DNA from: an uncultured Bacteroidales bacterium
GTDB lineage: Bacteria; Bacteroidota; Bacteroidia; Bacteroidales; Bacteroidaceae
Direction: 5' to 3'
Assembly: GCA_945787885.1 (NCBI GenBank)
Contig: CALZJF010000015.1
Coordinates: 1-49,592 of the forward strand
Length of the DNA: 49,592 nt
In this document: piece after piece, positions 42,769 to 49,592 of the stretch
Layout of the letters: every line of letters starts with the position of its first letter
How positions within the stretch are numbered: position 1 is the first letter of the stretch
Program-made: the position numbers and the translations under genes
The notes under the pieces: generated by a model
Seen by the model: only the letters and a program-made list of their open reading frames with translations
What the model was told of the DNA's origin: nothing
The model's database searches: none

Positions 42769-43296
42769 TCAGTCCGGATGATATTTTTTGTAGAGCGTCT
42801 GGCGCGTGATGCCCAGCAGTTCTGCCGCCTTGCTCATGTTGCCCTTGCATTTCCCCACCACTTTCTTCACGTGCTCCTCTTCCAATTGTGCGAGCGAGAC
42901 GACATCGTGGGCATTCTCCATCGCCTCCTTCACGGCGCGCAGGAGCTCATCGTTGTCCCAAGGCTTGGTGATGAAGTCGGCAGCACCGAGTTTCAGGCTT
43001 TTCACAGCCAACTTCACATCGGCATACGCCGTCATCAGCACGATGGGAATGGCGGGATAGCGACGATGAATGGCGGAGAGCCAGATGATGCCCTCCTGAC
43101 CCGAATTGACGCCCAGCGAGAAATTCATGTCCAGCAGTATGACATCCACCGCCTCCTGCTGCAGCGTGGGGAGAATGCGGTCTGGAGTCTGGAGCGTGAT
43201 GATGTGTTCGAAGGTGTCGCGCAGACAAATCTTCACCGCCGTCAGGATGGCGGGATGATCGTCAGCCACGAGCAGAGTGCCGTAATGTGTTTTCAT
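42769..43296 (-). CDS. Response regulator with Fis-type helix-turn-helix, no AAA+ domain
   Basis: 175 residues. REC domain with acidic D12-D13, phospho-acceptor D56 (LLDMNF) and K111 (TKPWD); the C-terminus (136-173) is a Fis/NtrC-type helix-turn-helix (MSKAAELLGITRQTLYKKYH). The sigma-54 AAA+ module of NtrC is absent, giving a RegA/ActR-like form. It is the first gene of the regulator-kinase pair. The start codon lies 5 nt from a minus-strand TAACTTTG box (complement of 43301-43308), so a leaderless mRNA is likely. It probably controls the divergent tolC-hlyD genes. Confidence 0.92.
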   Translation of the reverse strand: MKTHYGTLLVADDHPAILTAVKICLRDTFEHIITLQTPDRILPTLQQEAVDVILLDMNFSLGVNSGQEGIIWLSAIHRRYPAIPIVLMTAYADVKLAVKSLKLGAADFITKPWDNDELLRAVKEAMENAHDVVSLAQLEEEHVKKVVGKCKGNMSKAAELLGITRQTLYKKYHPD

Positions 43297-43300
43297 AGTG

Positions 43301-43308
43301 CAAAGTTA
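43301..43308 (-). promoter_or_regulatory. -7 box of the response regulator gene
   Basis: TAACTTTG on the minus strand ends 4 bp before the ATG (43294-43296). No -33 TTTG at the expected distance is visible. Confidence 0.55.
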
Positions 43309-43369
43309 CGCGATTTTGCCGACACGCCTGCCCTGCCCTACGGCTTTCTCTGCCCGAGGACAGGAAAGT

Positions 43370-43407
43370 GTATGATTTTCATACAGTAAGGCGTATGATT
43401 TTCATAC
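43370..43407. promoter_or_regulatory. Twin 15-bp palindromes between response regulator and tolC
   Basis: GTATGATTTTCATAC occurs exactly at 43370-43384 and 43393-43407 (23 bp apart, about two helical turns), each GTATGA-TTT-TCATAC. They lie about 60 to 90 bp upstream of the proposed tolC -7 box. Best candidates for binding sites of the Fis-type response regulator. Confidence 0.75.
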
Positions 43408-43458
43408 AGTCGGCAAGGCGCAAGGGGCAATATGGGGGGAGAAGCAGGGGGGAAGTGA

Positions 43459-43466
43459 TAACTTTG
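43459..43466 (+). promoter_or_regulatory. -7 box of tolC-hlyD
   Basis: TAACTTTG fits TAnnTTTG. The -33 region is GC/G-rich and has no TTTG, as expected for an activator-dependent promoter. Confidence 0.55.
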
Positions 43467-43501
43467 CGGCATCATTCACACTGCGCTCTCACCGTCGCAT
43501 A

Positions 43502-43560
43502 TAGCATGAAACACCGCCCTATATAGCATGAAACTCCATCCCCTCTCAGCATGAAACTCC
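43502..43560 (+). repeat. Three AGCATGAAAC repeats at the tolC start
   Basis: AGCATGAAACACC, AGCATGAAACTCC and AGCATGAAACTCC with ATGs at 43506, 43528 and 43551. The first two open mini-ORFs (MKHRPI and MKLHPLSA); the second ends TGA overlapping the third ATG (ATGA). The third ATG starts tolC. This looks like a tandem duplication of the start region and may allow translational coupling. Confidence 0.7.
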
Positions 43561-45014
43561 GCCCCCTACGATTCCTCTTCTCCCTCCTCATCCTGCCGCT
43601 CCCCGCTGCTGCAACCGACACCCTGACGCTGCGGCTGCAGGATGCCATCGCGCTGGCAGGCGAAGAGTCGGCAGAGGTGCAACGCGCCCGCAACACCTTT
43701 CTTGCCGCCTACTGGAACTACCGAAACTTCCGCGCCAACCGTCTGCCGAGCGTCACGCTGACGTCTTCGCCTTCCATCAACCGCGAGCTGAACAAAATCG
43801 TGCAGGCAGACGGCACGACGCGCTTCATCCGCCAGGACCAGAGCGACATCGACCTCGCGCTCCGCATTGAGCAGCCCGTGGGCTGGACGGGAGGAAAATT
43901 CCTCGTCAGGAGCAGCCTGAACCGCTACGACGAGTTCCGGCAGCACACCGTGGCATACGGCACGGCTCCCCTCATCATTGGCTATGAGCAGAATCTGCTC
44001 GGCTACAACGCGCTGAAGTGGGAGAAGCGCATCGAACCCCTGCGCTTCCGCGAGGCGAAGAAGCAGTATGCCGAAAGTCTGGAGGTCATCTCCGCCACCA
44101 CGTGTAGCCATTTCTTCGCCCTCGCTTCGGCACAGGCAGAGCTGGAGATGGCGCGGCAGAACTTTGCCTCTGCCGATACGCTCTACCGCATGGCGCAGGG
44201 ACGCTACGAGATTGGCACCGTCACGGAGAACGAGATGCTGCAACTGGAAATCAATCGGCTCAACGAGGAGACGAATGTCATGGAGGCTGAAATCACTCTG
44301 CGCGAGGCGGCGCAGGCCATACGTTCCTTCTTGGGGCTGGAGCCTGAGAGCGAACTTCGCCTCATCGTGCCTGACAGCGTGCCGCAGTTTCAGGTGCCGA
44401 TGGCGGCGGCGGTGGAGACGGCCTTGGCCAACAGCCCCGACCCAGAGTATTACCGCCGCACGCTCCGGGAGAGCGAGAGCCAACTGGCATATGCCAAGGC
44501 AGACCGCGGACTGCGGGCTGACCTCTACGTGCAGTTCGGACTTTCGCAGACGGGGCGCGATTTTGCCGCTGCCTATCGCCGTCCGCTCCACCAAGAGGCG
44601 GCAAGCATCACGCTCGCCATGCCTCTCCTCGACTGGGGGCGTGGGCGCGGCAAGGTCCGTCTGGCAAAGTCGCGGCTGGCCCTCGCGCAGGTGGAGGCGG
44701 AGCAGGGCATGAACGATTTTCGCCAGAATGTGGAGAAACTCGTGATGCAGTTTAACATGCAGGGACACAAGGTGAGGATTGCCGCACTGACGAACCAGCG
44801 TGCGGAGCAGCGGCACAACGTCGCCCGACGGCTCTACATCATGGGGCGCAGCAGTCTGCTCGACCTCAACGCTGCCATCAGCGAGAAGAACGCTGCACGC
44901 CGCAACCATATCTCTGCCATTCGCACGTACTGGACGCTCTACTTCACCCTGCGCAGCATGACTGCCTACGACTTTGAGCACCATGCGCCCATCACCGAAC
45001 AATTACCTCTCTAA
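43551..45014 (+). CDS. TolC family outer-membrane efflux protein
   Basis: 487 residues. Signal peptide MKLRPLRFLFSLLILPLPAA ends near AAA-T. Two outer-membrane-efflux halves follow (about 30-250 and 290-470) with long helical segments such as SHFFALASAQAELEMARQNF and a C-terminal half around DLYVQFGLSQTGRDFAAAYR. The protein forms a trimeric channel that spans the outer membrane and periplasm. It is followed 14 bp later by an HlyD-type adaptor; no inner-membrane transporter gene is present nearby. Confidence 0.92.
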   Translation: MKLRPLRFLFSLLILPLPAAATDTLTLRLQDAIALAGEESAEVQRARNTFLAAYWNYRNFRANRLPSVTLTSSPSINRELNKIVQADGTTRFIRQDQSDIDLALRIEQPVGWTGGKFLVRSSLNRYDEFRQHTVAYGTAPLIIGYEQNLLGYNALKWEKRIEPLRFREAKKQYAESLEVISATTCSHFFALASAQAELEMARQNFASADTLYRMAQGRYEIGTVTENEMLQLEINRLNEETNVMEAEITLREAAQAIRSFLGLEPESELRLIVPDSVPQFQVPMAAAVETALANSPDPEYYRRTLRESESQLAYAKADRGLRADLYVQFGLSQTGRDFAAAYRRPLHQEAASITLAMPLLDWGRGRGKVRLAKSRLALAQVEAEQGMNDFRQNVEKLVMQFNMQGHKVRIAALTNQRAEQRHNVARRLYIMGRSSLLDLNAAISEKNAARRNHISAIRTYWTLYFTLRSMTAYDFEHHAPITEQLPL

Positions 45015-45028
45015 CGGGAACATGACCT

Positions 45029-46279
45029 ATGGACATACAACTCAAACCTCAGCCGTGGTATCGCAAGCATTTCATCCACATCCTCACAGCCACCGCCTTC
45101 GCCGCCTGTGCGGTCTGGCTCATCTGGCTCGCCGTGAGTCCGCCCCTGCGGCAGCTTGATGCCGGGGCATGTCAGATAGCGGAGGCGGCGGAGATGCCGA
45201 TGCAGGAATATGTGGACGTGGAGGGCGTGGTGCAGCCCATCCAGACCGTGCGCCTCAATGCCTTGGAGGGCGGATTCGTGGAGCGCATCGTGGCAGAAGA
45301 GGGGGCGATGCTGCAAGCGGGCGACACCATCCTCGTCCTGAGCAATCCCGAACTGCTGCGCACCATCGGCGAAGAGCAGGCGGAATGGGAACGACTGCAA
45401 CTCAACTATCGCGAGCAGGAAATCGAAATGGAGCAGCGGAGCCTCACCCTCCGGCAGCAGGCCCTGGAAGCTGACCATCAGCTGACGGCCCTTGAGAAAA
45501 CGCTGAGGCAGAGCCGCGAGGAATGCCGCATGGGCATCAAGAGCAAGGCGGAACTTGAGGTGATGGAGGAGGAATATGCCTACCAGTGCAAACGGGCGGC
45601 ATTGCAACGGCAAAGCCTGCGCCACGATTCTGCCGTCACGCGGCTGAAACGCGAGGTGGTGGCAAATAGCCGCATGGCGTCTGAGCGTAAGATGTTGCGC
45701 TCGGAGAGCAGAATCGGCCGCCTCGTGGTGCGGGCGACGGTGGCGGGTCAGCTGAGCTTTCTCCACGTGGCTCTGGGGCAACAGGTGGGGGCAGGCGAGA
45801 GCTTGGGGGAAATCAAGGTGTTGTCGGACTATAAGGTTCATGCCTCGCTCACGGAATACTATATCGACCGCATCACGACGGGGCTGCCCGCCCACGTTTT
45901 GGAGGAGGATGAGCAGTTCCCCCTGCGCATCAGCAAGGTGGTGCCAGAGGTGAAGGACCGCACCTTCGACTGCGATTTGGTCTTCACGTCAGCTGCGCCT
46001 CCCCACATCCGCCTTGGCAAGAGCTACCGCGTGCAGATAGCTCTGGGAAGGCCTGAGAAAGCCCTCGTCATTCCGCGTGGCGACTTCCTCCAGCTGACTG
46101 GGGGCAGATGGATTTACCGCCTCGCCCCCGACGGACGGACGGCGCGAAAGGTGCAGATAGAGCTCGGACGCCAGAATCCGCGCCAATGCGAGGTGGTCTC
46201 GGGCCTTCAGCCGGGCGACCGCGTCATAGTCAGTGGCTACGAAAAGCTGGGCAAGGCGGAGGAACTGCGCATCGAGTAA
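45029..46279 (+). CDS. HlyD/MacA-type periplasmic adaptor
   Basis: 416 residues. One N-terminal membrane helix (HFIHILTATAFAACAVWLIW) precedes a periplasmic part with barrel-sandwich halves around VDVEGVVQPIQTVRLNALEG and VAGQLSFLHVALGQQVGAGE; a Glu/Gln-rich coiled coil lies between (about 130-215). The C-terminus PGDRVIVSGYEKLGKAEELR is typical. It would join a TolC channel to an inner-membrane ABC or other transporter. The partner transporter is missing from this locus. Confidence 0.92.
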   Translation: MDIQLKPQPWYRKHFIHILTATAFAACAVWLIWLAVSPPLRQLDAGACQIAEAAEMPMQEYVDVEGVVQPIQTVRLNALEGGFVERIVAEEGAMLQAGDTILVLSNPELLRTIGEEQAEWERLQLNYREQEIEMEQRSLTLRQQALEADHQLTALEKTLRQSREECRMGIKSKAELEVMEEEYAYQCKRAALQRQSLRHDSAVTRLKREVVANSRMASERKMLRSESRIGRLVVRATVAGQLSFLHVALGQQVGAGESLGEIKVLSDYKVHASLTEYYIDRITTGLPAHVLEEDEQFPLRISKVVPEVKDRTFDCDLVFTSAAPPHIRLGKSYRVQIALGRPEKALVIPRGDFLQLTGGRWIYRLAPDGRTARKVQIELGRQNPRQCEVVSGLQPGDRVIVSGYEKLGKAEELRIE

Positions 46280-46310
46280 CGGCAGGCTGGCTATATGACT
46301 TGAAAAGAGA

Positions 46311-46362
46311 GAGAGGAGGGGAGTGTGCCATACGTCATCGTATGGCACACTCCCCTCCTCTC
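46311..46362 (+). terminator. tolC-hlyD terminator (24-bp perfect stem)
   Basis: GAGAGGAGGGGAGTGTGCCA with four further bases (46311-46334) pairs perfectly with 46339-46362 around a TCAT loop; CTTTGCTTT follows. Confidence 0.8.
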
Positions 46363-46392
46363 TTTGCTTTAACTCCGTTAAAAGGGTTAATA

Positions 46393-46550
46393 ATTTTGGT
46401 TTAACGTTTTGTCATCTTTTGGCTTCTTTTCGGTTCAAATTGCAAGTCTCATCGGTCACGTAGCCCACTACGCTCCCTCTTCAACTTACTATTTGAACTT
46501 GAAAATAATCTCAAAATCTGACAAAGCTAATTGATAGAACCAACCTAAAC
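46393..46550. repeat. Degenerate foldback relative of the element at 5.4 kb
   Basis: Shares the CACGTAGCCCACTACGCTCC centre and an AGCTAATTGATAGAACCAACC end. Arms TTTGTCATCTTTTGGCTTC and GATTTTGAGATTATTTTC (minus strand) mirror each other. The left terminal repeat is eroded. Confidence 0.65.
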
Positions 46551-46576
46551 TGATTTTTATTACCTGCTTAGGTGTA

Positions 46577-48157
46577 TCAGTCTTTCGCCAATCGCTCTAT
46601 CTTGCAGGCGTGCTGCTTGGTCTCCTTGTCGTAGTTGATGCCCACGAGGAGCATTTCGCCTGCATATTCCGCTATCTTTGCAGGGTAAGCCTTTCGCTTT
46701 ATTTGGGCGATGGCAGTATCGGCGGTGTGGTTGAACTTCAATTCTATGATGAGCGCGGGCTTCCCGACATGGCGGCGCGGAATCATGACGAGGTCGGCGT
46801 AGCCCTTGCCCGTGGCATATTCGCGGTGGACAATGTATTCATTGCGCGCCCAAATGTAGGCGATGGTCAGCACGCAGGCGAGCGAGTTCTCATCGTTATA
46901 GGCGAGAATGCTCGTGTGTTCATCATGCGCACGGTCGATGGCCCGTGCCACGGCCTCTTCGTTGCCCGCGATGGTGGATTCCAACAGACACTGAGAGTTC
47001 TCCAATGTCTTTGCCAGTTGCCCCCAACTCGTGGCTGTCACTGCATTCTTCATTTCGTCCGCCACCTCCTTGTTCGGGATGTAGCATTTATTGGTCGTGC
47101 GGTCGTATGCCAAGTAGCCAAGATGAATCAGCACGGTGAGCACATCGTTCTTGCTGTTTATCACCCGCAGGTCGTTCTGAAAACTCGTCGTAATCACGGG
47201 GACGCTCTCTCCTGCGAGCATACGGATGACATCGTCTTTCAGCCCGTCGAAGTTCATCTCGATGTAAGTCCTCACCGAATCGTAGGCACTCGTCGTCGTC
47301 CAGTAGCTGCCATACTCTTCCATATTGATGGCCTTGATGACCGAATAGGGATTGAACATGTGCGATGCCTTGCCGATGCAATACCCATCATACCAGCTTT
47401 CCATCTCTGCCATGTCCGTCCCGTGTTTTTCGCACAGTGCCTCCACTTCTTCACGTGTGAATCCGAGCGTCGTGGCCATCTTGCCGGGACGAATCATCGT
47501 GTATTCGCAAAAATTGTTCAACGCCGACTCCGTATTATAGCGCTTGATGGGCAGAATGCCCGTGAGGTAGGCTCCTGCAAACACATCGCTTGAGCTGGCT
47601 CCCTTGAAGAGACGGCGCAGCAAGTCTATGTATGCCGTCGTGATATACTCGTCGGTCCCCATTTCTCGCAGTATGGCGTCCCACTCGTCTATGACCATGA
47701 TGAAATGCTCGCCCGTGGTTTCGACGATGCTGTAGAGCACATCCATCAGGTCGTCAGTGTCTTTCGCCCTTACCTCAGGAAATTCCGCCAAGACATCCGC
47801 CAGGACATCGCGCTGAATCACATCGACGATGTCACGCTCCCGCCTGTATTTCGTGGTAAACTCGGCTATGTCGAGGCTAATCACGTAGTATTTGTTCAGA
47901 TGCCTCTCAAACGACTCTGCCTTTTCCGCCTCCAAGCCCTTGAAGAGCTCTCTCGAATCGCAGGATTTGTCATAGTAGGCACACAGCATCTTCGCCGCCA
48001 TTGATTTGCCAAAGCGGCGGCAACGCGTCACGCAACTATAGCAGTTTTCCGTGTTGAGCGTGGCATTGACCACTGGTATCAGCGAAGTTTTGTCAATATA
48101 TTCCTGATTGACAATCTTCCTGAATGCTTTATTGCCTTTGTTGATATATCTGCCCAT
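46577..48157 (-). CDS. AAA-ATPase-like / PD-(D/E)XK nuclease-like protein (DUF1703 type)
   Basis: 526 residues. The N-terminal half is an AAA-ATPase-like domain with an atypical P-loop RCRRFGKSMAAKML (about 45-58) and a Walker B-like FIMVIDEWDAI (about 152). The C-terminal third has a PD-(D/E)XK-like core (YADLVMIPRR, PALIIELKFNH, with D and E-x-K). Proteins of this shape are very numerous in Bacteroidetes and their role is not established; a defence or mobile-element link is sometimes suspected. Monocistronic here, followed by and preceded by repeats. Confidence 0.92.
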   Translation of the reverse strand: MGRYINKGNKAFRKIVNQEYIDKTSLIPVVNATLNTENCYSCVTRCRRFGKSMAAKMLCAYYDKSCDSRELFKGLEAEKAESFERHLNKYYVISLDIAEFTTKYRRERDIVDVIQRDVLADVLAEFPEVRAKDTDDLMDVLYSIVETTGEHFIMVIDEWDAILREMGTDEYITTAYIDLLRRLFKGASSSDVFAGAYLTGILPIKRYNTESALNNFCEYTMIRPGKMATTLGFTREEVEALCEKHGTDMAEMESWYDGYCIGKASHMFNPYSVIKAINMEEYGSYWTTTSAYDSVRTYIEMNFDGLKDDVIRMLAGESVPVITTSFQNDLRVINSKNDVLTVLIHLGYLAYDRTTNKCYIPNKEVADEMKNAVTATSWGQLAKTLENSQCLLESTIAGNEEAVARAIDRAHDEHTSILAYNDENSLACVLTIAYIWARNEYIVHREYATGKGYADLVMIPRRHVGKPALIIELKFNHTADTAIAQIKRKAYPAKIAEYAGEMLLVGINYDKETKQHACKIERLAKD

Positions 48158-48592
48158 GATGCTTTGTTATACGGTCGAAGGAGAGGTAAGCCTGCCACTC
48201 GGATTGCAAAAATACGAAATTGTCGGCAAACAAGCTGTGTTTTCACAAAAAATCAGTGTAACGCCCTTGTCTGTGCCTGAGTCTTCGTCGTGCCACCAGT
48301 GGTCGCGGGGCGGGGTGCTGCGGTTTGTGTTGCATCGGCTGCCGTCTGTTTTCGGGGCGCATTGCCGCGCCTGTCTCCCTCGTGTGTCTCGGCACAAAAA
48401 TAGCACAACGTCTCTTAAATTCCCCTAAATTTTCAGAAAAGAAATCTTGTCAGGATTGCCTCCGCGAATAGAGGAAATCGTGGTCAAAAAGCCTGTTTTC
48501 AGGGGGCGCAGCAGGCGTTTTGAGGTGAAGGCACGGAGCTTTTGCCCCATTTTCAGGCAAAATTCGATTGTTTTTGGCTGAAACGCGGGCAT

Positions 48593-48828
48593 TCTTGCCC
48601 TGTTTTTCGCGTTTTTCGAGGGCGATTTTCAGGTTTTTCGACAGCATTTTCCGCCTCAAAGTGATTACTTTGAGGGGTAAAAGAGGTCAGTTGGGGGGTC
48701 AGAAGTGGCCAGTTTTGAGGCGGAAGCTCTGCAGAACGGCTGCGAAGCTCAGTATTTTCACCTCGACCGCACAGGCGTCTGTTGCCCGAAACAGGGATTT
48801 TCTGGGGCATCAGATAGCAAAACGAGGG
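48593..48828 (-). repeat. Composite phased-palindrome element, copy 5
   Basis: Reads on the minus strand. CCCTCGTTTTGCTATC, AGAAAATCCCTGTTTCGG, an ACTGAGCTTCGC block and CTGCAGAGCTTCCGCCTC match copy 1 in order; three units follow (about 21-24 bp, ending CAAAGTAATCACTTTGAGG, almost a perfect palindrome), then the tail GAAAATGCTGTCGAAAAAC. Confidence 0.75.
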
Positions 48829-49108
48829 GGCGAACTGGCTATTTTCGCACCTTTAAGTTAAGGGATGTTAAACCGATTTCACTGAGCTAATTGCTGATGG
48901 CTCTGCACGGCCTCCCGTGCGAGTGCGGAAAAAAATTTTTGAAACGATGGGGATTTTCAGGGGTTGTTATGAGGAAAAATGGGCGTTCACTGCGCAATTT
49001 TTAACACGCATTAACACAACGGAACGCACGCCACGCACGCCCCCCCACAACGCGAGATATTCCAAATCAAGTTCAGGGCGCAACCACGGAACCTGCACGC
49101 GATTGTTT

Positions 49109-49592
49109 GAACACGAATTTCACGAATGGCACGAATGCCATGAATAGAGCTTCCGATACATTCGGGTTATTCGTGCAATTCGTGGTCAAAACAAATAATT
49201 CGAGTGCGATTTTTGAACACGAATTACACGAATGGCACGAATGCTATGAATAGAGCTTCCGATACATTCGGGTTATTCGTGCAATTCGTGGTCAAAACAA
49301 ATAATTCGAGTGCGATTTTTGAACACGAATTACACGAATGGCACGAATGCTATGAATAGAGCTTCCGATACATTCGGGTTATTCGTGCAATTCGTGGTCA
49401 AACCAAATAATCCGAGTGCGATTTTTGAACACGAATTACACGAATGGCACGAATGCTATGAATAGAGCTTCCGATACATTCGGGTTATTCGTGCAATTCG
49501 CGGTCAAAACAAATAATTCGAGTGCGATTTTTGAACGCGAATTACACGAATTTCACGAATATTGATGAAGAACGATTGAAATACATTCGGGT
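49109..49592 (+). repeat. 106-bp tandem foldback array B
   Basis: Units start at 49109, 49215, 49321, 49427 and 49533, each exactly 106 bp apart; units 2-4 are nearly identical and the fifth is cut by the window end and diverged. Each has CACGAAT boxes nine bases apart, a spacer with ATAGAGCTTCCGATACATTC and the complementary ATTCGTG boxes, so each can fold into a hairpin of about 29 bp with a few mismatches. The array continues past the window. Confidence 0.9.

Larger units (their letters stand above)
48158..49592. other. Intergenic region without genes to the window end
   Basis: No convincing gene. It holds a composite element (48593-48828) and the 106-bp array B (from 49109), and between them (48829-49108) nothing I recognise. 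The first 430 bp (48158-48592) also show nothing but the upstream region of the AAA-ATPase-like gene. Confidence 0.7.

Noticed and set aside
40954-49592. CRISPR array reading of the 22-bp and 106-bp repeats
   Set aside because: Units follow each other directly with no unique spacers, and no cas gene is present.

Overview
The window looks like a chromosomal segment of a Bacteroidales bacterium, most likely Prevotella or a close relative. Evidence: fucO, gltB/gltD, mtaB, a PspC protein with the Bacteroidetes N-terminal extension, an outer-membrane beta-barrel protein, a DUF5723 protein, EFR1 ferredoxin, DUF4833 and clostripain lipoprotein genes, type IX-like C-terminal sorting tails, few Shine-Dalgarno sites, and several promoters of the Bacteroidetes form (TTTG / TAnnTTTG). 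No phage, IS transposase, rRNA or CRISPR array was found. All assignments come from reading the sequence; no database search was run.

Layout. 1-5.3 kb: dnaK (-), then divergently a PadR regulator and a PspC membrane protein (+). 5.3-9.7 kb: a foldback repeat, a large outer-membrane beta-barrel protein (+) and a convergent lipase-like hydrolase (-). 10-14.8 kb: fucO (+), then a lipoprotein/DUF5723 pair (-). 15.4-18.6 kb: an operon mtaB, glycosyltransferase, RsmI-like methyltransferase (-). 18.8-19.6 kb: a tiny repeat-bearing lipoprotein and yraN (+). 19.7-25.8 kb: a secreted subtilase and a secreted leucine-rich-repeat protein (-), both with sorting-type C-termini. 26.7-29.1 kb: a lone MNT-type nucleotidyltransferase, EFR1 ferredoxin and an SDR (-). 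29.4-32.4 kb: crcB, a Y-family polymerase with a YolD-like partner, and a PIN toxin preceded by a 59-residue putative antitoxin (+). 32.5-38.4 kb: gltB-gltD (-). 38.5-40.8 kb: DUF4833 and clostripain lipoprotein (-), tRNA-His (+). 41.5-46.3 kb: two abutting gene remnants, a response regulator/kinase pair (-) and divergent TolC/HlyD efflux genes (+). 46.5-48.2 kb: an AAA-ATPase-like/PD-(D/E)XK protein (-). The rest to 49.6 kb is repeats.

The most unusual content is intergenic. Five copies of one composite element (about 150-235 bp; near 2.4, 15.1, 26.3, 41.3 and 48.7 kb) share a small hairpin, a GC-rich segment, three or four 21-22 bp units and a conserved tail. The units approximate the 16-bp palindrome CAAARTGATCAYTTTG plus an ACCCCT-like spacer, so the palindromes recur about every two helical turns, as expected for a phased array of dimer-binding sites. 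Copies sit beside other repeats: two 106-bp tandem foldback arrays, a 5 x 22 bp array, and MITE-like foldback elements. I regard this as the best candidate for an undescribed system.

Other points: two identical 15-bp palindromes in the promoter region between the response regulator and tolC; three copies of AGCATGAAAC with mini-ORFs ending at the tolC start; start codons about 5 nt from the -7 element (mtaB and the response regulator), suggesting leaderless mRNAs; and several very long perfect or near-perfect terminator-like stems.
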